Positions 44,425 through 51,935 of a stretch of DNA of 64,000 nucleotides are shown piece after piece. The notes beneath the pieces are model-generated. The model saw nothing but the letters and a program-made list of their open reading frames with translations. It did no database searches and had not been told where the DNA came from. The translations under genes were made by a program, and so were the position numbers. The number at the start of each line of letters is the position of its first letter. Positions within the stretch are counted from its first letter, which is position 1. The stretch lies in the NCBI GenBank assembly GCA_965219305.1, contig OZ244725.1:868001-932000 (forward strand), given 5' to 3'. This DNA is from DATHTS01 sp965219305. GTDB lineage: Bacteria > Acidobacteriota > Blastocatellia > Pyrinomonadales > Pyrinomonadaceae.

Positions 44425-44868
44425 TCAGCACAAATCTTCGACGACTTCGCCTAAAACTTTTAAAGCTTTTGCCAAATCGTTTTGTTTAACCAAGATATGA
44501 TCGCGTGAAAACGCTGACAGCGCGACGATAGATATTTCCGCTTCGGCGAGAATCCGCGAGATTTCGGCGATAAAACCGACCACCGAAAAATCGAGTTCGA
44601 CGGCAAACGTCAAAAGCCGGAAATTTCTCTCAACCTTCGCATTTTCAAGTGCGTTTTGAATTTTTCCGAAATCAATTTCATCGAGCAAAAGAGTCGTTTC
44701 ATAAGCATCGCGGAAAATCATAAACGGCGCGGTCATACGCGGCGAAAGTTCAGGATTTTCGAGAAGTTTGAGCCAATCTTCCTGTTGGAGAGAAACTAAA
44801 GTGAAAGTTTCTGGCGTGATTTCAACTTTAGTCTTAGACAAAATTTCCGAAATAGTTTTATCTGGCAT
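44425..44868 (-). CDS. ACT-domain protein (CASTOR/ACT_7-like)
   Basis: 147 aa. Two tandem ACT-like halves: residues about 15-75 (ITPETFTLVSLQQEDWLKLL, then MTAPFMIFRDAYETTLLLDE) and about 80-147 (FRLLTFAVELDFSVVGFIAEISRILAEAEISIVALSAFSRDHILV, split). The second half has the typical amino-acid-binding ACT pattern. It has no enzyme domain, so a small-molecule sensing role is inferred. It starts 10 bp after the RNase J stop and is probably co-transcribed. Confidence 0.82.
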   Translation of the reverse strand: MPDKTISEILSKTKVEITPETFTLVSLQQEDWLKLLENPELSPRMTAPFMIFRDAYETTLLLDEIDFGKIQNALENAKVERNFRLLTFAVELDFSVVGFIAEISRILAEAEISIVALSAFSRDHILVKQNDLAKALKVLGEVVEDLC

Positions 44869-44878
44869 TTTTCAAATT

Positions 44879-46540
44879 CTAAACTTCAACAATCGTCGGC
44901 ACAATCACGGGTTTTGAGCCGGTTTCTTTTTGTATAAATCTTTTCAGATGAATCCGCAAATTTTCTTCCGCCGCTTTCTTGTCGCGGAATTCTTCTTTTT
45001 TCATTATCCCGACGACATCGGCGATGTGTTCGCGTGATTGTTTTAATAAACCGTTGAGCGGATTTATTCCGGCAACGCCTTGAAGCGTGATGTTCGGTTC
45101 TTGTTTTAATTTTTTCGTGTCTTTGTCCAAAGTTACGACCATCGAGATCATTCCGCCGTAGCCGAGTTTTTTGCGTTCGCGGATGATTTCGTAATCAATT
45201 TCGCCGGAATGCGCTTCGTCAATGTATGTAAAACCGATTTCCTGTTTCGATTCGACTCGTGCGCCGTGTTTGTCAATGACAAAATGGTCGCCGTTTTCGA
45301 TCAAGATTACATTATCATCATTGTAGCCTTCGATGTGATTTTTGATAAATTCCTTATGGCGGAAAAGCATCCGATATTCGCCGTGAATCGGAATGACGTA
45401 TTTCGGGCGGACGGTTTCAGTCATTATTTTTATGTCTTCCTGCGAAGCGTGTCCCGAAACGTGAATCAAACGGCGTTTCTCCTCGATAATATTGCCACCG
45501 CATTTGTAAATGTTGCCGATCATCTGCGAAATTTCTTTTTCGTTTCCGGGAATAATCCGCGCTGACAAAACGACTGTATCGCCTTTTTTGATACTCAAAC
45601 CTTTGTAGCCGTTAGTCGCCAGATTCCAGAGACAAGCGCGTTTTTCAGCTTGCGAACCTGTAACGAGATAGACGAGTTCTTCGTCGAAAAGCTGACGCGA
45701 TTCTCCGAGTCCGACTAATGTTCCGTATGGAATATTTAACAATCCGAGATCGCCTGCGAGTTCGACGTTTTTCATCATCGAACGTCCTAAAACACAAACT
45801 TTCCGGTCTGTTTTTTTCGCTACATCGAAAACGACCTGAACGCGGTGAAGCGATGATGAAAACGTCGAGAAAATTATTCGCCCGTCGGTTTCTTCAAAAA
45901 TCTCCTCGATTGCCGGAATCACTTCTTGTTCCGAAGGCGTTCTGCCGGGAACGGTCGCATTTGTTGAATCGCCTAACAGCGCGAGAACGCCTTCGTCGCC
46001 GATGCGTTTTAACGTTTTCAAATCGTAGCCTTTGCCGACGACGGGCGTTTCGTCAATTTTGTAATCGCCCGTGTGAACCAATGTTCCGAGCGGCGTTTTT
46101 ATCGCCAGCGAAAAACATTCGACCAATGAATGCGAAGCGTGAATGAATTCGACCTCGAAAACGCCGATTTCCGCGACATCGTTCGGGCGGACGCGGTGAA
46201 CCAAAGTTTCGTCGAGCATATTATGTTCTTCCAGTTTTCGATCACACAGCGCGGCTGTAAAATGCGACGAATAAACCGGAACATTGAACTTTTTCAGAAA
46301 ATACGGCAGTGCGCCGATGTGATCTTCGTGTCCGTGCGTTAAAACGAGCGCGGTGATGTCATCTTTATATTCGTCCAGATAACTAAAATCGGGAATCGAA
46401 ATATCAACTCCGTAAGGTGTTTCATTGGGAAAACCCATTCCGGCATCAACGACGATCATTTCGTCACCGAACCGAATGCCCATACAATTCATTCCGAATT
46501 CGCCGATGCCGCCTAAAGGTATAATTTCTATTTTACTCAC
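44879..46540 (-). CDS. rnj: Ribonuclease J
   Basis: 553 aa starting at GTG 46538-46540 (a TTG ten codons upstream is also in frame); GAGAGAG lies about 12 nt before the GTG. Metallo-beta-lactamase/beta-CASP nuclease: GGIGEFGMNCMGIRFGDEMI (about 10-29), VVDAGMGFP, LTHGHEDHIGALPYF (about 67-81), LLGDSTNAT near 185, and HVSGHASQEDIKIM (about 358-371). It processes and degrades RNA from the 5' end. The length is normal. With RNase J, the mRNA decay machinery resembles that of Firmicutes and acidobacteria rather than gammaproteobacteria. Confidence 0.95.
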   Translation of the reverse strand: MSKIEIIPLGGIGEFGMNCMGIRFGDEMIVVDAGMGFPNETPYGVDISIPDFSYLDEYKDDITALVLTHGHEDHIGALPYFLKKFNVPVYSSHFTAALCDRKLEEHNMLDETLVHRVRPNDVAEIGVFEVEFIHASHSLVECFSLAIKTPLGTLVHTGDYKIDETPVVGKGYDLKTLKRIGDEGVLALLGDSTNATVPGRTPSEQEVIPAIEEIFEETDGRIIFSTFSSSLHRVQVVFDVAKKTDRKVCVLGRSMMKNVELAGDLGLLNIPYGTLVGLGESRQLFDEELVYLVTGSQAEKRACLWNLATNGYKGLSIKKGDTVVLSARIIPGNEKEISQMIGNIYKCGGNIIEEKRRLIHVSGHASQEDIKIMTETVRPKYVIPIHGEYRMLFRHKEFIKNHIEGYNDDNVILIENGDHFVIDKHGARVESKQEIGFTYIDEAHSGEIDYEIIRERKKLGYGGMISMVVTLDKDTKKLKQEPNITLQGVAGINPLNGLLKQSREHIADVVGIMKKEEFRDKKAAEENLRIHLKRFIQKETGSKPVIVPTIVEV

Positions 46541-46623
46541 TATATTTTTAACTCTCTCAATCTCTAACAAAATAATCAGTTAGTTTAACATAAAACTGAT
46601 TTTTTGGAATTTGGACGCGGCAC

Positions 46624-46652
46624 TTGACACGGAAATCATTAAGCTGATAACT
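46624..46652 (+). promoter_or_regulatory. Sigma-70 promoter of the riboswitch-terC unit
   Basis: A perfect TTGACA -35 (46624-46629) is followed after 16 bp by GATAAC (46646-46651), a weak -10 match. Transcription would start just before the aptamer at about 46658. Confidence 0.6.
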
Positions 46653-46664
46653 TCAAAAGGACAA

Positions 46665-46803
46665 TTTGAAGGGGAGTAGATAACCCGAAACGCGGTCTGA
46701 CGAGATCGTCAACACGATTTTTCTGAAGGAAAATCCGGTTCGTCAGCGAAAGTATCGAGACCTTCTGTAAAGCATAATTTAATTGCTTGCGGAAGGTTTT
46801 TTC
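46665..46803 (+). ncRNA. yybP-ykoY (manganese) riboswitch with overlapping intrinsic terminator
   Basis: The conserved 5' box GAAGGGGAGTAG (46668-46679), the cross-strand helix TGACGA/TCGTCA with GATCGTCAACACG (46704-46716) and CCGGTTCGTCAG (46735-46746), and the 3' box GAGACCTTC (46757-46765) match the yybP-ykoY family, known to sense Mn2+. GAAGG (46668-46672) pairs with CCTTC (46761-46765) as helix P1. The same CCTTC also starts a terminator stem (46760-46774 with 46784-46797) followed by TTTTTT (46797-46802). The two folds exclude each other: ligand binding should stabilise P1, prevent the terminator and allow expression of the genes at 46840 and 47021. Confidence 0.92.
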
Positions 46804-46839
46804 TTTTGCGGCAAAGACGGAAAAACGGAGATTTTTTTG

Positions 46840-47016
46840 ATGGAAGCGTTGTTAGAGGTTTTACTGGAAATCATTTTTGAACTTATCGGGGAAATTTTTG
46901 CCGAAAGTTTTACTTTTCTGATAGCCTTTGCTGTAAAAACCGAACGCTCGGACAAAATTTTCGAATCCGTGGAAGACAAAAAATTGGATGATTCCAATAA
47001 AATTTCGGAGGTTTAA
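46840..47016 (+). CDS. 58-aa predicted membrane/amphipathic protein in the Mn-riboswitch operon
   Basis: MEALLEVLLEIIFELIGEIF opens a hydrophobic stretch, followed by AESFTFLIAFAV and a charged tail KTERSDKIFESVEDKK. ATG 46840 is preceded by CGGAG at 9 nt and follows the riboswitch terminator by 37 bp. Its stop (47014-47016) is 4 bp before the TerC ATG, whose own GGAGG lies inside its last codons. The placement indicates co-expression under manganese control. The opening resembles the N-terminus of longer hypothetical membrane proteins I have seen in other bacteria, so it may be a truncated relative. Function is unknown. Confidence 0.65.
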   Translation: MEALLEVLLEIIFELIGEIFAESFTFLIAFAVKTERSDKIFESVEDKKLDDSNKISEV

Positions 47017-47020
47017 ATAT

Positions 47021-48004
47021 ATGACACTATTCCCTTTTGCCGATTACTGGTGGTTTTACGGCGGTTTTTTGATTTTCGTTTTTATAATGCTCGCGCTCGA
47101 TCTCGGCGTTTTCAACCGCAAGGCGCATATTGTTTCGTTTAAAGAAGCGACAATTTGGAGCATCGTCTGGGTCGCGCTTGCGCTCACGTTTAATTTTCTT
47201 TTTTACAATTACGCCGTTTCCAAATTTGGCGCGGAAACCGGCACACAGGTCGGACTCGAATTTTTAACGGGTTATATTCTCGAGTATTCTTTATCTGTTG
47301 ATAATATTTTTATTTTCGTTTTAGTGTTCAGCTATTTCGGAATTCCCGCGAAATACAAGCACCGCGTGTTGTTTTACGGGATTTTGGGCGCGCTCGTTTT
47401 CCGCGCGGTATTTATTGCCGTCGGTTCGGCGTTGATCCAATTCAACTGGATAATTTATATTTTCGGCGCGTTTTTGATAATCACGGGAATCAAAATGTTT
47501 TTTTCAAATTCGGAAGAGATCGAGCCGGAAAAGAATTTTTTGATCCGCATTTTCAAAAAATTTATGCCTGTTTCGCACACGATTGACGGGAAAAGTTTTT
47601 TCATTCGCGAAAAAGGAATTCTGCACGCCACGCCGCTTTTTATCGCGCTTCTTTTTCTCGAAGCGACGGACATTATTTTCGCTGTGGACAGCGTTCCGGC
47701 GATCTTCGCGGTAACGAAAGAGCCTTTGATCGTCTTCACGTCAAACATTTTCGCCATTCTGGGCTTGCGTTCGATGTATTTTATGCTCGCGGGCGTGATT
47801 GATAAATTCTATCTCTTAAAATACGGTTTAGCCGTTGTGCTTGTGTTTGTCGGATTAAAGATGGTTTGGCTGAATCCTATGTTCGACGGTCATTTTCCGA
47901 TTGTCTGGTCGCTCGTTATAATTCTCGGCGTGATTTTGACCTCGATAATTGCTTCGTTAATTTTCAAAAAATCAACTGTTTCGCCGGAAAATAGCGGCAA
48001 TTAG
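47021..48004 (+). CDS. TerC/Alx-family membrane protein (manganese export related)
   Basis: 327 aa from ATG 47021, with TTCGGAGG just upstream (a longer frame from 46988 is rejected). About nine helices. Diagnostic phrases: FIMLALDLGVFNRKAH (about 19-34), EFLTGYILEYSLSVDNIFIFVLVF (split about 78-101), LFLEATDIIFAVDSVPAIFAVT (split about 210-231) with acidic residues in the membrane, and LGLRSMYFMLAG. TerC/Alx proteins are linked to Mn2+ homeostasis and tellurite or alkaline stress, and are common yybP-ykoY riboswitch targets, in agreement with the leader here. A bidirectional terminator follows. Confidence 0.94.
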   Translation: MTLFPFADYWWFYGGFLIFVFIMLALDLGVFNRKAHIVSFKEATIWSIVWVALALTFNFLFYNYAVSKFGAETGTQVGLEFLTGYILEYSLSVDNIFIFVLVFSYFGIPAKYKHRVLFYGILGALVFRAVFIAVGSALIQFNWIIYIFGAFLIITGIKMFFSNSEEIEPEKNFLIRIFKKFMPVSHTIDGKSFFIREKGILHATPLFIALLFLEATDIIFAVDSVPAIFAVTKEPLIVFTSNIFAILGLRSMYFMLAGVIDKFYLLKYGLAVVLVFVGLKMVWLNPMFDGHFPIVWSLVIILGVILTSIIASLIFKKSTVSPENSGN

Positions 48005-48032
48005 AAAAACCGAAATTTCATAGAATCATATC

Positions 48033-48072
48033 CAAAAAAAATCCGACAAATTAATTTTGCCGGATTTTTTTT
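48033..48072. terminator. Bidirectional terminator between terC and wzc-like gene
   Basis: A stem of about 15 bp including A/T tracts (around 48034-48049 with 48055-48072), one internal mismatch, GCCGG/CCGAC core. Long A run on the left and eight T on the right let it end both convergent transcripts. Confidence 0.85.
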
Positions 48073-48087
48073 CATTTTAAAAATCTA

Positions 48088-50589
48088 CTATTCAGCATCG
48101 TCCTGATCCTGACGATATTGGTCGCGGTAGTAATAACTTTGATAATAATAGTAATTATCTTGTGCTTTAAGATTTACGTTGTTCAAAACTACGCCGAAAA
48201 CTTTAGCACCGATGTCCTGCAAAAGCTGACGCGAGCGTTTGACGACTTGACGCGAACTCTTGCCGGAATGAACGACGAGAATAACGCCGTTGACCATTGA
48301 AGCAATCAATACGCCGTCAGTAAAAGAAGCAATCGGCGGAGAATCTACGATAACGTGAGTAAATTCTTCCTGCAAATATTTCATTAACCGCGTCATTTGC
48401 TCTGAACCGATAAGTTCCGCGGGATTCGGCGGAACAGGTCCTGAACTAATTAAATGAAGTTTTGAATCCTCATCATACTGCACGACATTCAAAATTTCAT
48501 CTTCTTTCATATCGCTCGACAAAATTGTGCTTAAACCGGCGGCATTACTGGTGTTGAAAATATTATGAAGTCTCGGTCGTCGCATATCGGCATCAATTAC
48601 CAAAACCTTCGCGCCGGTCTGCGCCAAACTGATCGCCGTATTAACCGCCGTCGTCGTTTTTCCTTCAGCCGGCAAACTCGATGTAATCAAAAGCGAACGC
48701 GGAGCGTGTCCGGCGGTCGAAAGTAAAATCGAAGTTCGAAGATGGCGATATGCCTCGGCTAAAGATGAGCGCGCATCGTTATGTATCAATAATGAGCCGG
48801 CATTTGACGTTTTTTCAACCGGTTCGCCATTTGCGCCGACGAGCAGAAGTTTGCGTTTTTTCGGCAATGAATCAATTGTCGGTATTGCCGCCAGAGCCGG
48901 AACTCCGAGAAATGACTCTACATCTTCGGTTGTGCGAATCGTATCGTCGAGATATTCGAGAAATAATGCGAGTCCCATTCCAAAAAGCGTCGAAAGCATA
49001 AGCGCGGCAAGCACGGCTGAAGTTCGGCTCGGCGAAACAGGCGCATCAGGCGGAATTGCAATTTCAACAAAACTGATATTGTTATTTGTTCCCGTCGCCA
49101 CAACATCATTCGAGTCCTGCTGTTTTCTAAGATTTTCGAGAAAACCTTTTTTGGTATCAATATCTTGTTTCAGAAGTCCGATTGTAACAGCCGCCTGATT
49201 TTGTCCCTGCGCCTGATTATATTGCTGGTTGTAATCGGAACGGAGTGCTTCTTCTTTGCTTTTCGCCGCGATATATTTTGTTCTTAAACCGTCAACTAAA
49301 ATTTTTGCCTGACGATTGCGAAATTCTTCCAGATCATTTTGATTGACATCCGCTGCTTTGCTGATCGCTTCTTCGAGAGCTGCAACCTGCCGGTCAATTT
49401 CCCTGATTTCCGGCGCACCGTCTTTATATTCAACACTTAATTTATTGCGTTCGGCTTTTAATTTGGCAATGTCTTTCTTATTTTCATTAATCAGGTCGCG
49501 GATACTGTTTTCTCTTTCCGTCGTATAACGCCCGACTTCCTGTTCGACTCGTGCTTTAATTCTTTCCGGCGAACCGCTTACCGCATTATATTCGGCTTGT
49601 GCGCTTTTACGGGCTTCTTCAGCATCGAGAAGCTGCCTTTGTAATCCCGAAAGACGATCAATAACGATGGTCTGTTCAGCGTTTGTTTCAATAATTCCGG
49701 CATTTTTCGTTTCGTTAAAAAGTTTCAGTTCTCCGGCGCGAATCTCAGATTGCAGTTCGGCAATTCGATCAGTCAGATATTCATTAGTATCCCGATTTTT
49801 TCCGGTTCGTTTTTCATCATTTTGTTTCGTAAAGACAGTTCCTATTCCGTTGACAATCAGCGCGGCTAATTTCGGGTCGGTATGACGATAAAAAATTTCT
49901 ATCAGGCGCGTTTCTTTGAAAGTTTGACGCGATTCACGAACAGGTTCGACAGTAAGATTTTTCCGTAAAATGTCCACATAAGGTGCAAGCCGTTTTGCTT
50001 CTTCCATTTTTTCGGCGGATGCAATTCCTATATCGTCTGCAATCGTCGCTTCCTGAACACCCGAATCGTCTTTTACAGGTGCATCATTTGCCAAGCCGAT
50101 GGCTTTTAACATCGAACTGAAAGTTGACCCGGAACTTTGTTTTTTATCTTTTTGAAAATCTTTGCTGCTGTCTAAACTCAATTCTTTTACAACCCGCCGG
50201 AGAAGACTTTCACTGGTCAGTAATTGAAGCTGAGTATTGAAATACGTTGGATCGTTGCTGATCGGAGAGCGTCTGCTCGAATCTACCAAATCTTGATTCG
50301 CCAGTTCAAGATCAACCTGAACCGTCGCTTGTGCTTGATATACGTTCGGACGGCGAGCCATATAAATCGCTACCAAAGTCGTCATCAAAACAGCCACACC
50401 GATAACGAGCCACAGACGTTTACGAATCGCACGCCAATATTCGATAAGCTGACTGGTTTCCTGATCGTAGCCGCGATATGCCGGATAATTTCCATTTCCG
50501 TTCCCAATCGGAATATGCGGTTCAAAGGGTTTTTCTAACTCAACTTTTTCAGCAGTCGAATTTTTAACTATATCTCGAGTTTCTTTCAT
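48088..50589 (-). CDS. Wzc-type polysaccharide co-polymerase fused to tyrosine autokinase
   Basis: 833-aa inner-membrane protein. Wzz domain near 50-160 with first helix (about 57-78), periplasmic coiled coil (about 230-490), GNVR/Pro-rich segment VEIAIPPDAPVSPSRTS (about 508-524) and second helix (about 525-548). Then comes a cytoplasmic BY-kinase: EAYRHLRTSILL near 612, Walker A SSLPAEGKTTTAVN (about 636-649), Walker A' VLVIDADMRRPRLHN, Walker B HVIVDSPPIAS, and a C-terminal Tyr-rich tail (DNYYYYQSYYYRDQYR). Phosphorylation of the tail controls polymer assembly. Co-oriented with wza (12 bp gap); this is a second polysaccharide export pair besides the cluster at 11.5-20 kb. Confidence 0.93.
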   Translation of the reverse strand: MKETRDIVKNSTAEKVELEKPFEPHIPIGNGNGNYPAYRGYDQETSQLIEYWRAIRKRLWLVIGVAVLMTTLVAIYMARRPNVYQAQATVQVDLELANQDLVDSSRRSPISNDPTYFNTQLQLLTSESLLRRVVKELSLDSSKDFQKDKKQSSGSTFSSMLKAIGLANDAPVKDDSGVQEATIADDIGIASAEKMEEAKRLAPYVDILRKNLTVEPVRESRQTFKETRLIEIFYRHTDPKLAALIVNGIGTVFTKQNDEKRTGKNRDTNEYLTDRIAELQSEIRAGELKLFNETKNAGIIETNAEQTIVIDRLSGLQRQLLDAEEARKSAQAEYNAVSGSPERIKARVEQEVGRYTTERENSIRDLINENKKDIAKLKAERNKLSVEYKDGAPEIREIDRQVAALEEAISKAADVNQNDLEEFRNRQAKILVDGLRTKYIAAKSKEEALRSDYNQQYNQAQGQNQAAVTIGLLKQDIDTKKGFLENLRKQQDSNDVVATGTNNNISFVEIAIPPDAPVSPSRTSAVLAALMLSTLFGMGLALFLEYLDDTIRTTEDVESFLGVPALAAIPTIDSLPKKRKLLLVGANGEPVEKTSNAGSLLIHNDARSSLAEAYRHLRTSILLSTAGHAPRSLLITSSLPAEGKTTTAVNTAISLAQTGAKVLVIDADMRRPRLHNIFNTSNAAGLSTILSSDMKEDEILNVVQYDEDSKLHLISSGPVPPNPAELIGSEQMTRLMKYLQEEFTHVIVDSPPIASFTDGVLIASMVNGVILVVHSGKSSRQVVKRSRQLLQDIGAKVFGVVLNNVNLKAQDNYYYYQSYYYRDQYRQDQDDAE

Positions 50590-50601
50590 TACAGTAATTT
50601 C

Positions 50602-51690
50602 TTAAAATCTATAAAAAAGTGTAGGAATTCCTGATTTTATGGCATCTACAAATCCTTTGATTATTAATTTTTTAGAATCTTTTGAAACAGCCACAATGTC
50701 GTTCGGTTCGAGTTCAGGATCAACAATTTTTTGATTTTCAATGTCTTTCAAATTAAAGACGAGTTCTTCACGATCAAGACTATCAGGTTTACGTCGCAGA
50801 ATTTTGACACTGCTTTTGTCCGTCGTATCTTTGACACCTTCGGCGGCGGCAATCGCTTGCGACAAGGTTATCGGTTCTTTTAACTTTAAAGTTTGACGCT
50901 TGTTGACATTTCCGACTACATAAACAACATCTGCATCTAAAACCGAAACGATGTCACCCGGCTGCATCCACAAATTTTCCTTACTTTCGAGAATATCTTT
51001 TATTTTATAGTCGAGAAGCGAAATTTGTTCGTCCTGATTTATTTGAACCGCGACATCTTCACGGCAAGTCGAAGGACTTCCCGTGCGGGCAACAATCAGT
51101 CTTTGTCCGGCATCATCATTCGGTCCTCCGGCGTATGCCAGAAGTTCAAGCAGACGAATTTTACGATTTACATAAAATGTTCCGGGTTTTTCAACCGAAC
51201 CGATGACGGCAAAAGATTGAGATTTTTGGTCAACGGCGCGAACATTTACGAACGGATCGCGCAAATAATCTTTTCGATATGCGTCGGCAATCTCGTTTTT
51301 TAATTCATTTTCGGTTTTGCAAAGTGCAATAATAGGTTTTTCCAAACGAAATAAATTTATCGTTCCGTCAGGATTAACATTTACCTGACCTGAAAGTTCA
51401 GGATGACGGTAAATCGTTACATCCAATGTATCTTGATACCCAATTCGATAACGATCTTTTGTATCTTTGTTATCTGTAGTTTGTGTTGAAGAGGTCGCCG
51501 TCAAATCATCGTTGTTTTTTTCTTCATCAACAGTTATCTGTTTTGTCGTATCATCATTTTTTGTTATTTTGGGAGGAACGCCGGGAACTGAAACACTATT
51601 GTCTGTCGGTTTAACGGTTTCCTGTCCGATAACAACCGAACCGGCTGCCAAAACTAAACAAAGCGTCATTAAAATTCCGTGTATTTTCAT
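50602..51690 (-). CDS. Polysaccharide export protein, Wza-like with two SLBB domains
   Basis: 362 aa with a signal peptide (about 1-22, SVVIGQ). Poly_export domain YRIGYQDTLDVTIYRHPELSG (split about 82-102), first SLBB region SFAVIGSVEKPGTFYVNRKI (about 163-182) and second VVYVVGNVNKRQTLKLKEPI (about 253-272). Ser/Thr-rich low-complexity segment near 55-78. Exports the polymer whose chain length is set by the Wzc-like gene downstream in the same transcript. Confidence 0.9.
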   Translation of the reverse strand: MKIHGILMTLCLVLAAGSVVIGQETVKPTDNSVSVPGVPPKITKNDDTTKQITVDEEKNNDDLTATSSTQTTDNKDTKDRYRIGYQDTLDVTIYRHPELSGQVNVNPDGTINLFRLEKPIIALCKTENELKNEIADAYRKDYLRDPFVNVRAVDQKSQSFAVIGSVEKPGTFYVNRKIRLLELLAYAGGPNDDAGQRLIVARTGSPSTCREDVAVQINQDEQISLLDYKIKDILESKENLWMQPGDIVSVLDADVVYVVGNVNKRQTLKLKEPITLSQAIAAAEGVKDTTDKSSVKILRRKPDSLDREELVFNLKDIENQKIVDPELEPNDIVAVSKDSKKLIIKGFVDAIKSGIPTLFYRF

Positions 51691-51935
51691 AAATTTATTT
51701 CTCCAAACAGTTTTTATATAGTTTGTAATGATTTAACTGCCTTTGATTCAACACAAAGAGGAAAAGTTTATTGGTATTTAATAATTTATTCGTCTTTTGT
51801 AAAATAACTCAAAAACGGACATTTTAGCAAATTATCGCGGCAAGTAAAGTCAGAACTATTTCAAGCAGTTTCAATAACAATAAATTTTGAGTTAAACTTT
51901 ATCATTCAACAATTAACCAATTGTTTACTATTATT

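Noticed and set aside
46571..46623. Sequence between rnj and the riboswitch promoter as a separate RNA gene
   Set aside because: Only about 50 bp and shared by two divergent promoters; no stable fold or conserved motif seen.
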